DNA from: Selenomonadaceae bacterium
Lineage (GTDB): Bacteria; Bacillota; Negativicutes; Selenomonadales; Selenomonadaceae
DNA: 8,251 nucleotides
Direction of reading: 5' to 3'
NCBI GenBank assembly: GCA_016286075.1
Contig: JAEERZ010000094.1
Span: 1 to 8,251, forward strand
Positions 1-6,112 of the stretch are shown piece by piece; the stretch's first letter is position 1, and each line of letters opens with the position of its first letter. Position numbers and translations under genes: made by a program. A model generated the notes under the pieces. That model was given only the letters and a program-made list of their open reading frames with translations, made no database searches and was not told the DNA's origin.

Positions 1-1893
1 GGGCAGGAGATGCGCCGCGTGCTGCGTGCTTCCGTCAAAATCGAAATAAGCGTCCACCCCGTTCAGCGGAAGGACCTCTGCAGAAGGCTTGCGCACAAAA
101 CGCGCCTGACCGTTGGAAACATCGAGACAGGTGACGTAATCGAGCACGCCTTCCATAACGTTCGCGAAAGCGATTTCGTCCACCTTTGCCTCGTGAATAT
201 CCTGCACATAGGCGAACAGCATCCAGTCCGACGTTTCCGGATTTTCCATCAAAACTACGCGGCAGCGTACCCAGCGCAGCTCGCCGTTCGGAAAACGGCG
301 CATATACTCGATGGATTTGGTAAGTCCGCCTTCGCGAATAACCCGAGAGAGCTGGTGAAGATCAGAGAATTCGCGGAATGCCTGCCGGTCCTTTTCCTCC
401 GGCATAAAGGAAATTTCCCGTTTTACCGTCCACAAAAAGCTTTTGCCCACGGCCTCGGTGAAATTCTCTCCTTCTATGATATACTCCTGCACCTCGTCCC
501 GCGTAATATTGATGGACACCGTCAAAAACAGGTCGTTCTCCGAGGCCTGCCGACGCAAGATCTCCTCCTGGTAACGCGATTCCTGCCGCACCTGCTCCTC
601 TACGTCTTTCTGCGTCAACATGGCGCGGAAGGGATTGCCGTCCCTGTCGGGAATCTGGGTCAATACGACATAGGTCCAACGGAATTCGTGTCCCGGCGCG
701 GCGCAGAAACGAACCAAGCCTTCCGCTGAAAGCTCGCCCTGTTCCATGCGGCGGAAAAGCAGGCGGTATTTTTCCGCGTCCTCGGAATGAACGACGCCCT
801 CCTCGATGACGCCTTCCGGCCCGTTATCAAAATGAAATCCCCGGTCTCGGAAATACACGTCGAAATGCCTGCTGCGGATATCGTAGATGCCGACGGCGAT
901 ACCCGTCTGCCGGATTGTCGCCTGAAAACGCTCCTCCAATTCCTTGTACGCGTCCATGTCCGCCGACGTGCCGAGCACTTTCGCGACTCGGCCGTCCATA
1001 TCCCGAAGCTGCGTGTACCGTATCCGCTCCCATCGATAGCCGCCGGAAGGCGCACGTTGACGGACGATCGCCTCCGCCTCGCTTTCTCCCGCCTCGACGC
1101 GACGATGCAGCTCGAGGAACGCCTCCGCGTCGTCCGGGTGGATGAAGCCCCGCTTCAGCATTTCGTTCGGATAGTCGTCGACGGCAAAATCTTCCATGCC
1201 TTCCTGCGCCACGGCGATTTCCCTCGCCCGACGCGTCGCCGGATCATAAGCCCACGCCTGCAGTCCTGAATGGGTCAGCGCTGCCTGCATCATCATCTGG
1301 CTCTCATGCAGCGCGCGATGGGCTTTCACAAAAGAATCATTGTCGTGGAACGCGCCGTAGTAAACCTTGCGTTTCCCATGCTGCTCGGCGAGACGGACGC
1401 GGAGATTCACCCAACGGTATTTGCCTTTTCCGTCCAGCAGTCGGAAAACGCCCTCATAATCCCGCTCCTCCATGAAGTCTTTTTGGATTTCCGCCAAAAC
1501 CGCCGGCAGGTCGTCGGGATGCACGAACTGTAAAAACTCCTTCCGCTCCGCCATGCGCTTTGTCTTGTCCACGCCCAGCATGTCGTAATAGCCTTGATTC
1601 AGGTACCCGCTTTTCAGCACGCCGTCCTCAAAGACATAGATGCCAAGCCCCGCGGGGATATTTTCGATAAGCGCGGCAAGGCGTTTCTCTTCTTCCTTCG
1701 CCTCGCGCAGAAGCATCGCGCGCCGTTGACTGTCCGCGTAAAAGACCGCCAGCGCCGTCAAAAGCGCCACCAAGATGGCCAGGATGAAAGCGATGCCGGC
1801 GACTTCCCTGCCTCCCGCATAATAGGCAAAGAAAAGGAGCAGACCGCTGATCGCGACGCCTGCCCACACCCAAGTCTTGTTTTCGTTTTGCAT
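1..1893 (-). CDS. Membrane-anchored multi-PAS sensor protein, 3' end missing (partial)
   Basis: The reading frame is open from ATG 1893 to the left edge: 631 codons, no stop. The start is supported by GGGAGG (1904-1909), 10 bases upstream. The N-terminus has two hydrophobic segments (about residues 9-25 and 31-52) separated by a very short loop, so there is almost no outside domain. A charged linker (55-72) follows, then four tandem PAS_3-type units. Each has an acidic turn (FVHPDD 123-128, FIHPDD 250-255, VVHSEDAE 367-374, PEEKD 498-502) followed by a YRWV/FRWT/LRWV strand (159-162, 286-289, 404-407, 539-542). A fifth sensor-like unit starts near 575. This layout is typical of intracellular-signal sensors that end in GGDEF and/or EAL (cyclic-di-GMP turnover) or a histidine kinase. 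The output domain lies outside the window, so enzymatic activity is not shown here. Very sure it is a PAS protein; diguanylate cyclase/phosphodiesterase is only the most likely identity. Confidence 0.88.
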   Translation of the reverse strand, partial: MQNENKTWVWAGVAISGLLLFFAYYAGGREVAGIAFILAILVALLTALAVFYADSQRRAMLLREAKEEEKRLAALIENIPAGLGIYVFEDGVLKSGYLNQGYYDMLGVDKTKRMAERKEFLQFVHPDDLPAVLAEIQKDFMEERDYEGVFRLLDGKGKYRWVNLRVRLAEQHGKRKVYYGAFHDNDSFVKAHRALHESQMMMQAALTHSGLQAWAYDPATRRAREIAVAQEGMEDFAVDDYPNEMLKRGFIHPDDAEAFLELHRRVEAGESEAEAIVRQRAPSGGYRWERIRYTQLRDMDGRVAKVLGTSADMDAYKELEERFQATIRQTGIAVGIYDIRSRHFDVYFRDRGFHFDNGPEGVIEEGVVHSEDAEKYRLLFRRMEQGELSAEGLVRFCAAPGHEFRWTYVVLTQIPDRDGNPFRAMLTQKDVEEQVRQESRYQEEILRRQASENDLFLTVSINITRDEVQEYIIEGENFTEAVGKSFLWTVKREISFMPEEKDRQAFREFSDLHQLSRVIREGGLTKSIEYMRRFPNGELRWVRCRVVLMENPETSDWMLFAYVQDIHEAKVDEIAFANVMEGVLDYVTCLDVSNGQARFVRKPSAEVLPLNGVDAYFDFDGSTQHAAHLLP

Positions 1894-1919
1894 TTGCGCT
1901 CCGCCTCCCGCCGAGCCTC

Positions 1920-1942
1920 ATCCCCGTAAAATCTACGGGGAT
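1920..1942. other. Perfect 9-bp hairpin upstream of the PAS gene
   Basis: The arms ATCCCCGTA (1920-1928) and TACGGGGAT (1934-1942) are exact inverted repeats around a 5-base loop. In the minus-strand transcript the hairpin ends about 10 bases before the GGGAGG ribosome binding site of the PAS gene. It is followed by GAGGCTC, not a T-run, so it is not a standard intrinsic terminator in that direction. In the plus direction only three T's follow. It may attenuate or stabilise the mRNA between the 220-residue gene and the PAS gene. The hairpin is certain; its role is unknown. Confidence 0.6.
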
Positions 1943-1990
1943 TTCATGGAACCTCATTCGTGCTGAAGAACCTTCTATTGGCAAGAGATA

Positions 1991-2653
1991 TTATTCTCCC
2001 TGCCCTTCCTTTTCACGCTGCTCTCTTTCCTTCTTCTCTCGCTCTTCCTTTTCCTTGCGTTTCTTCATTTCCTTCGCATGCCGCTTTTCTTCTCTTTCAA
2101 ACTTTTCCATTTCGTCTTCCGTCAGCGTGCCTTTCGTATGCGAAAGGATTTCCGTCCGGTGATCCTTCTCATAGGCCAGAATCGCACGGTAGAAAATCCC
2201 GTCCCGGCTCTTTTCCGTCAAGTCGGAAATGACGACCTTCGTACCCGGAGTCGTCTTTTCCAAGGTCCAAAAGTGGTCGTCGATGAAATCCACTTCAGTG
2301 ACCGTCACCACGCCTTGGGGAATCTGGATGCTCAGATAGTTGGCCTCGCCCGCCAGTTTCCCGAAGCCGTCCGTGGATTCCATGCGCCATGAGCGTTTCA
2401 TCAGCACGTCCTCAATCTGCACATGGTCGTAGGTCTTGATGACAGGTACGATCAGCGTATCCAAATCAGCGTGGCCTTTCGAGTCCACGGCATAACACAT
2501 TTCTTTCTTATTGAAGAAATAGTTCATGCGCTCCGAAGACTGCACCCACTGGAAAATATCCTCCGGCACCTTCGGCGGCGTGTAAGCCGCTTCCGCGTTT
2601 GAAAAGTTCAGCGCCGCCGCCAACGCAAGAGCGCACATCCAAGTCTTTTTCAT
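1991..2653 (-). CDS. Exported protein of unknown function with charged C-terminal tail (220 aa)
   Basis: ATG 2653 is chosen over the upstream in-frame TTG 2674 and ATG 2671 because AGGAGG (2660-2665) sits 6 bases before it and the protein then begins with a classic signal peptide: MKK, a hydrophobic stretch (6-17) and an AEA cleavage site (20-22). The mature part begins with a W-V-x-S-S...Y-F-F pattern (36-47) and a predicted mostly beta domain up to about 165. The tail (about 177-220) is almost entirely E, K and R, probably a single charged helix. There are no membrane spans after the signal peptide. The gene starts 17 bases after metA stops, so the two are probably co-transcribed, although no methionine-related role is evident. 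The first domain may be related to that of the 308-residue exported protein at 3741-4667. Function unknown. Confidence 0.85.
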   Translation of the reverse strand: MKKTWMCALALAAALNFSNAEAAYTPPKVPEDIFQWVQSSERMNYFFNKKEMCYAVDSKGHADLDTLIVPVIKTYDHVQIEDVLMKRSWRMESTDGFGKLAGEANYLSIQIPQGVVTVTEVDFIDDHFWTLEKTTPGTKVVISDLTEKSRDGIFYRAILAYEKDHRTEILSHTKGTLTEDEMEKFEREEKRHAKEMKKRKEKEEREKKEREQREKEGQGE

Positions 2654-2659
2654 TCGTAG

Positions 2660-2665
2660 CCTCCT
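2660..2665 (-). promoter_or_regulatory. Ribosome binding site AGGAGG that fixes the start of the 220-aa exported protein
   Basis: AGGAGG lies 6 bases upstream of ATG 2653. It falls inside the longer reading frame that would begin at 2671 or 2674, and so argues that translation starts at 2653. Confidence 0.85.
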
Positions 2666-2670
2666 AAACA

Positions 2671-3612
2671 TCAAAACTTGCCCGTCCCCCGGTTCTTGAT
2701 CCGGTCGAGTTCATAGGGCGTTTCCTGATAGACGTAATAATTGAGCCAGTTCGCGAACAACAGGTTCGCCACGCTGCGCCAGCGGACAACCGGCTGACGC
2801 GTCGGGTCATCGTTCGGGTAATAATTGCAGGGCACATTGATGGGAAGCCCCGCCGCTACGTCCCGGTCATACTCGCTTTTCAGCGTCAGCGGGTCGTACT
2901 CCGCGTGACCCGTGATGAAGAAATGGCTGTTTTCAAGATCGGCGACGCAATAGACGCCCGCGGGCTCCTCCGCCTCCGCCATGATGGTCAGCTCCGGCAC
3001 GCGCTCGATTTCCTCGCGGTGAATCTCGGTGTGGCGCGAATGTGGCACATAAAACTCGTCGTCAAACCCCCGGAACAACTTCTCGTTCTCCACGCAGAGA
3101 TGGTGGCGAAACACGCCGAAAACCTTCGGCGCCACCGGGTACTTCTTTACGCCGTAGTGATAATAAAGCCCGGCCTGCGCGCCCCAGCAGATATGGAACG
3201 AAGAAAACGCATGGGTCTTCGACCATTCCATTATCTCGCAGAGCTCGTCCCAGTACGCGACTTCCTCGAAGGGCATCTGCTCTACCGGCGCCCCTGTCAT
3301 CAGAAAGCCGTCGTACTTATTGTTCCGCACCTCCGCAAAGGTTCCGTAAAACTCGCCGAGATAATCCGTCGAAGTATGCTGGGGCAGATAGGACTCCGTA
3401 TAGATGAAGTCCGCCTCCACCTGGAGCGGCGTATTGCCCAAGAGCCGCAGAAGCTGCGTCTCCGTCACCGACTTCGTCGGCATCAGGTTCAGAATCAAAA
3501 GCCGGAGAGGGCGAATATCCTGACCATAGGCGCGGGCCGCGTCCATGAAAAAAATGTTCTCCCGTTCCAGCACGCTCGCCGCCGGAAGATTATTCGGTAT
3601 TTTGATTGGCAT
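2671..3612 (-). CDS. metA: Homoserine O-acetyltransferase, MetA type
   Basis: This cytoplasmic enzyme of methionine synthesis activates the hydroxyl of L-homoserine with an acyl group from CoA. The 313 residues match the usual MetA length, and the N-terminus MPIKIPNNLPA is family-typical, which supports the start. Seen: Lys47 in LMPTKS, the catalytic nucleophile Cys142 in HICWGAQ, PHSRHTE (190-196), His236 and Glu238 in ITGHAEYD (counterparts of E. coli His235 and Glu237), and Arg250. Residue 111 in GAPVEQ is Glu. In characterised members of this family Glu here favours acetyl-CoA and Gly (as in E. coli) favours succinyl-CoA, so acetyltransferase is the better name despite the common label succinyltransferase. 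The Shine-Dalgarno is poor: GGAG (3626-3629) is 13 bases away, with only GAG nearer. No other methionine gene is in the window. The leader carries a long hairpin (3646-3713). Identity is firm; acyl donor is inferred. Confidence 0.97.
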   Translation of the reverse strand: MPIKIPNNLPAASVLERENIFFMDAARAYGQDIRPLRLLILNLMPTKSVTETQLLRLLGNTPLQVEADFIYTESYLPQHTSTDYLGEFYGTFAEVRNNKYDGFLMTGAPVEQMPFEEVAYWDELCEIMEWSKTHAFSSFHICWGAQAGLYYHYGVKKYPVAPKVFGVFRHHLCVENEKLFRGFDDEFYVPHSRHTEIHREEIERVPELTIMAEAEEPAGVYCVADLENSHFFITGHAEYDPLTLKSEYDRDVAAGLPINVPCNYYPNDDPTRQPVVRWRSVANLLFANWLNYYVYQETPYELDRIKNRGTGKF

Positions 3613-3645
3613 CGAAACTCAAAATCTCCAATCTGTATGCTTGTC

Positions 3646-3713
3646 TAAATCCGCCATAGCTGCGTTGTCGTCGGCCGCCGCTCGTGCCCCGTGGGCAGCC
3701 TATGACGGACTTA
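3646..3713 (-). other. Long imperfect hairpin in the metA leader (candidate RNA element or dispersed repeat)
   Basis: Positions 3646-3663 pair with 3695-3713: 18 pairs with one bulged base (3700) and a 31-base GC-rich loop. Sixteen pairs are Watson-Crick. The two remaining positions (3654/3705 and 3649/3710) are G-U wobbles in the minus-strand RNA but A-C mismatches in the plus-strand RNA, so the structure fits transcription in the metA direction. The hairpin ends 33 bases before the metA start. It lacks the conserved cores of SAM-I riboswitches and T-boxes as far as I can read them, and there is no T-run after it. It could be a metA leader regulator, a stabiliser at the end of the upstream gene's mRNA, or a copy of a genomic repeat. 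Confidence 0.55.
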
Positions 3714-3740
3714 TCCTGCGCATCATGCAGCATATTACCT

Positions 3741-4667
3741 TCACGACTTTTTCGCGTTCGACGTCTGCGGCTGGTCGGTGTGATAGCGATTCAGCCAATA
3801 CTGAAAGCCCTTGACGATGGCGCGCAGCCGTTCGAGGCCCGGATAGGCCCTGTCGTCCTTCGGAATCGTCTCATATCTTCCGTCGGTTTCCATTTTTTTC
3901 CAGCCCGCCGCCGTAGTCCAATGCTCCGCCGAAATGACTTTCTCCGTGCCTTGCTCATGATTCAGGGCCTTCTTCATGAACTTCACGTCCGTGAGCTCCC
4001 CGTCCTTGCTCTTCGTCTCCTGCCATTCCCAATAAATGAGGTTGTTCCCCGAAAGCCGCATCGTCGAAAAATCCGCCATGGCCTCTGTGACGGCTCCGTC
4101 CGCGCTCTCTGAGGTCCAAAGCCGACGCCAGCGATCCGGCGCGTCCTTCTGCGCCCGTTCTCCGTGATGGAATACCTGATCCACCAACGCGACGTAATAA
4201 TCCTCTTCAAAGGACTGATGATTGACCTCGTATTCCTTCGGCGGCTCGTACACCTTGGACCAGATGACCTTGCCTTTCTCGTCGTAAAAATTTTCCTGTA
4301 TGTAGGAAATCTTACGCTCCTGTGGAATCACTTCCACCAACGCCAGGCTGTAAGAAAGCGTCCGCGGGTCGGGAATGCTCGCCTGTATGCCGTAATTCTC
4401 AATGGCCTCCTTCGCGCCGCCGGGAGTGTACGCCGTCTTGATCCATGCAGAAATGCAGGTCGCGACGTCGTTGACCTTGCTCTTGACCTGCACGTTCGCC
4501 GGCGCGAAAAACTTCCCATACTTTTGGTCCGAAGTAATCCACACCCACTGCTCCTTCGCCGCTTCCGCCCGCATCGTGCCGATTGCCGAAGCGTCGAAAA
4601 AAGGCTCCCCTGCCAGCAGCGTTCCCATCACCGCCAGCGCCGCGGCTGCATGCCACATCTTTCGCAT
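3741..4667 (-). CDS. Exported protein of unknown function (308 aa)
   Basis: ATG 4667 is preferred to ATG 4706 because GGAGG (4676-4680) lies 8 bases upstream and translation then opens with a signal peptide: MRK, a hydrophobic core (7-20) and a likely AEA cleavage site at 34-36. The mature protein starts with a W-V-W-I-x-S-D...KFF pattern (41-54), then a run to W75-IKTAY, and is rich in aromatic and charged residues. There are no further membrane spans, no lipobox cysteine, and only one cysteine (71). The second half (about 180-295) may be a diverged second copy of the first-half fold, ending in a helix (277-295), but the likeness is weak. The gene follows hydF by 77 AT-rich bases that contain promoter-like elements, so it probably has its own promoter; metA follows 128 bases later. 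Probably a periplasmic or surface protein; I cannot assign a function. Confidence 0.85.
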   Translation of the reverse strand: MRKMWHAAAALAVMGTLLAGEPFFDASAIGTMRAEAAKEQWVWITSDQKYGKFFAPANVQVKSKVNDVATCISAWIKTAYTPGGAKEAIENYGIQASIPDPRTLSYSLALVEVIPQERKISYIQENFYDEKGKVIWSKVYEPPKEYEVNHQSFEEDYYVALVDQVFHHGERAQKDAPDRWRRLWTSESADGAVTEAMADFSTMRLSGNNLIYWEWQETKSKDGELTDVKFMKKALNHEQGTEKVISAEHWTTAAGWKKMETDGRYETIPKDDRAYPGLERLRAIVKGFQYWLNRYHTDQPQTSNAKKS

Positions 4668-4675
4668 ACAATTCC

Positions 4676-4680
4676 CCTCC
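4676..4680 (-). promoter_or_regulatory. Ribosome binding site GGAGG that fixes the start of the 308-aa exported protein
   Basis: GGAGG is located 8 bases upstream of ATG 4667 and downstream of the alternative ATG 4706. It selects the shorter form, which begins directly with a signal peptide. Confidence 0.8.
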
Positions 4681-4714
4681 CAACAAGCCGGAGTCCGATA
4701 ATACAAAGTAATCC

Positions 4715-4742
4715 TAATATTTTAATCGAGGTTTTAATATTA
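4715..4742. repeat. AT-rich inverted repeat in the promoter region downstream of hydF
   Basis: TAATATT (4715-4721) and AATATTA (4736-4742) form a 7-bp inverted repeat around 14 bases. Within it, TTTTAAT occurs twice at a 12-base interval. The repeat overlaps the proposed -10 box (4739-4744) of the 308-residue exported protein gene, a position suited to an operator. AT-rich promoter DNA often contains such repeats by chance. Confidence 0.3.
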
Positions 4743-4767
4743 TATCACAAACGCCGGGTTCTGCCTA
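4739..4767 (-). promoter_or_regulatory. Candidate sigma-70 promoter for the 308-aa exported protein gene
   Basis: On the minus strand, TAGGCA (4762-4767, inside the end of hydF) and a perfect TATAAT (4739-4744) are 17 bases apart, giving a leader of roughly 65 bases. An alternative lies closer to the gene: TTAAAA (4720-4725), 16 bases, TATTAT (4698-4703). Which is used cannot be told from sequence. Either would let this gene be expressed independently of hydF. Confidence 0.45.
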
Positions 4768-5971
4768 TAGGAAAGGCAACTTTATCGAGAATGCCCGAAA
4801 GCTTCGCAATCAGTATGCCGTAATTCGTCATCGGCACTCCCGCCGCCCGGGCCGCCTCCACCCTGGAAAGCACATAGCGGCGGTTGAACATGCAGGCGCC
4901 GCAGTGAACGACCAGATCGTACCAGGAAAGATCCGCCGGGAAATCCGCGCCGCCCACGTTTTCTATCCGAAGACCGTCGCCGAGTTTCTTTCGGAGCATG
5001 GCCGGGATCTTCACACGCCCGATATCGGCGTCGAGAGCGTTGTGGGTGCAGGCTTCCGCGATCAGGATTCGCGCGTCGGACGGCAGGTTTCTCACCTTTG
5101 CCGCCGAATCCCGGAAATAGGAAATGTCGCCCTTGTAAGCGGCGAACAGCACCGAAAACGAAGTCAGCTTGCTTTCCTTCGGCGTTTTTTCTGCAACAGC
5201 GGAAAAAACCTGCGAGTCGGTGATAATCAGCGCGGGAGGATTCCTGAGCGCCGCCAGCGCCGCGTCCATCGTCTCCGGCGTGCAGCCGATTGGTACGCAG
5301 GAATCGTCCAAGAGCGCGCGAATCGTCTGCACTTGCGGCTGGATCAAGCGCCCTTTCGGTGCCTCCGCGTCCTGCGGCATCACGAGCAATACCACCTCGC
5401 CCGGTCCGACAAGCCCCGCGAGCAGGCTTCGTTCTTCTCCCTGCGCAATCCTTCGCACAAGAGCCTCGCGCAATGCCTCCACGCCTTCGCCCGTCGCCGC
5501 GCTGACGCAAAACGCCGGAAGCCCCAAACGCTTTTTGATTTTTTCCGCCATCGCCGTGCCGCCGTCCCGAAGGTCACTTTTCGAGACGATGGGAAACACT
5601 GGAACACCCGACGCCTGGAGACGGCGCACCCAAAAGTACGCATTTTCCTCCGCTCCGTCCGACGCGTTGACGTCCTCATCCTCGAACAGCACCAGCGCGA
5701 TCTCAGCCCGAGCCGACGCTTCCCGCGTCCGCCCGACACGAAGCCCGCCGAGCTCCCCCGTCTCGTCGAACCCCGCCGTATCAATGAACACCACCGCCCC
5801 CGCGCCGTGCAGCTCCATCGGCTGATAGACGGGGTCGGTGGTCGTGCCGGCCACTTCCGACACAAGCGCAGCCCGCTGGCCGGTCAGCGCGTTCACCAAA
5901 GAAGATTTTCCGGCGTTCCTCCGCCCGAAAACGCCGATATGCACCCGTTCCCCACGCGCCGCCTGCGTCAT
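4745..5971 (-). CDS. hydF: [FeFe]-hydrogenase H-cluster maturation GTPase HydF
   Basis: HydF is the scaffold on which the diiron subcluster of the [FeFe]-hydrogenase active site, made by HydE and HydG, is assembled before transfer to the hydrogenase. The 408-residue length is normal. The N-terminal GTPase domain shows the P-loop GRRNAGKS (16-23), switch TTTD (43-46), DTAG (64-67), SKSD (130-133, where the canonical motif is NKxD) and SAATG (157-161). A middle dimerisation region follows. The C-terminal [4Fe-4S] site is complete: Cys308-x-His310, 45 residues, then HCGAC with His356, Cys357 and Cys360. GGAGG (5979-5983), 7 bases upstream, supports ATG 5971. No hydE, hydG or hydrogenase gene is in the window, so hydF seems to stand alone here. 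It shares its upstream region with a divergent exported-protein gene. Identity is firm. Confidence 0.97.
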   Translation of the reverse strand: MTQAARGERVHIGVFGRRNAGKSSLVNALTGQRAALVSEVAGTTTDPVYQPMELHGAGAVVFIDTAGFDETGELGGLRVGRTREASARAEIALVLFEDEDVNASDGAEENAYFWVRRLQASGVPVFPIVSKSDLRDGGTAMAEKIKKRLGLPAFCVSAATGEGVEALREALVRRIAQGEERSLLAGLVGPGEVVLLVMPQDAEAPKGRLIQPQVQTIRALLDDSCVPIGCTPETMDAALAALRNPPALIITDSQVFSAVAEKTPKESKLTSFSVLFAAYKGDISYFRDSAAKVRNLPSDARILIAEACTHNALDADIGRVKIPAMLRKKLGDGLRIENVGGADFPADLSWYDLVVHCGACMFNRRYVLSRVEAARAAGVPMTNYGILIAKLSGILDKVAFPIGRTRRL

Positions 5972-6007
5972 GACGCTACCTCCGTTTCAATAAATGAATT
6001 CGGGCAT

Positions 6008-6036
6008 ATTATAGAAACTTTCTGTGAAATTTTCGG
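6008..6036 (-). promoter_or_regulatory. Candidate promoter for hydF
   Basis: A perfect TATAAT on the minus strand (6008-6013) lies about 37 bases upstream of the hydF ATG, giving a leader of around 30 bases. At 16-18 bases spacing the -35 position reads only CGAAAA or CCGAAA, so no good -35 box is visible. This could mean a weak promoter or one helped by an activator. Confidence 0.5.
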
Positions 6037-6043
6037 GGAAAGG

Positions 6044-6072
6044 TTGCATTTCCCAACGTCCGCGCTTATACT
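6044..6072 (+). promoter_or_regulatory. Sigma-70-type promoter for the 115-aa exported protein gene
   Basis: TTGCAT (6044-6049) and TATACT (6067-6072) are separated by 17 bases. The -10 matches the consensus at five of six positions. Transcription would start near 6079, leaving a leader of about 34 bases before ATG 6113. It diverges from the hydF promoter, with the two -10 boxes about 54 bases apart. Confidence 0.65.
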
Positions 6073-6112
6073 GAAGGAAATACCACAAACAAAAACGAAA
6101 GAAGTGTGCTGC

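Noticed and set aside
10..1929. Several plus-strand open frames of 76-239 codons opposite the PAS gene
   Set aside because: They are antisense shadows of a continuous 631-codon minus-strand frame with clear PAS motifs. Their translations show no domain, and GC-rich third positions explain the open frames.
3613..3740. SAM riboswitch or T-box in the metA leader
   Set aside because: I looked for the conserved SAM-I core and the T-box motif in the minus-strand RNA and found neither. The visible hairpin does not match those architectures.
3545..3814. An 89-codon plus-strand frame running through the metA leader hairpin
   Set aside because: It begins inside metA antisense and ends inside the 308-aa gene antisense, with no ribosome binding site. 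The hairpin explains the sequence of the intergenic part better.
6020..6040. Possible Rex (redox repressor) site near the hydF promoter
   Set aside because: TGTGAAATTTTC resembles one half of a Rex-type palindrome, but the second half is replaced by GGGG, so no full site is present.
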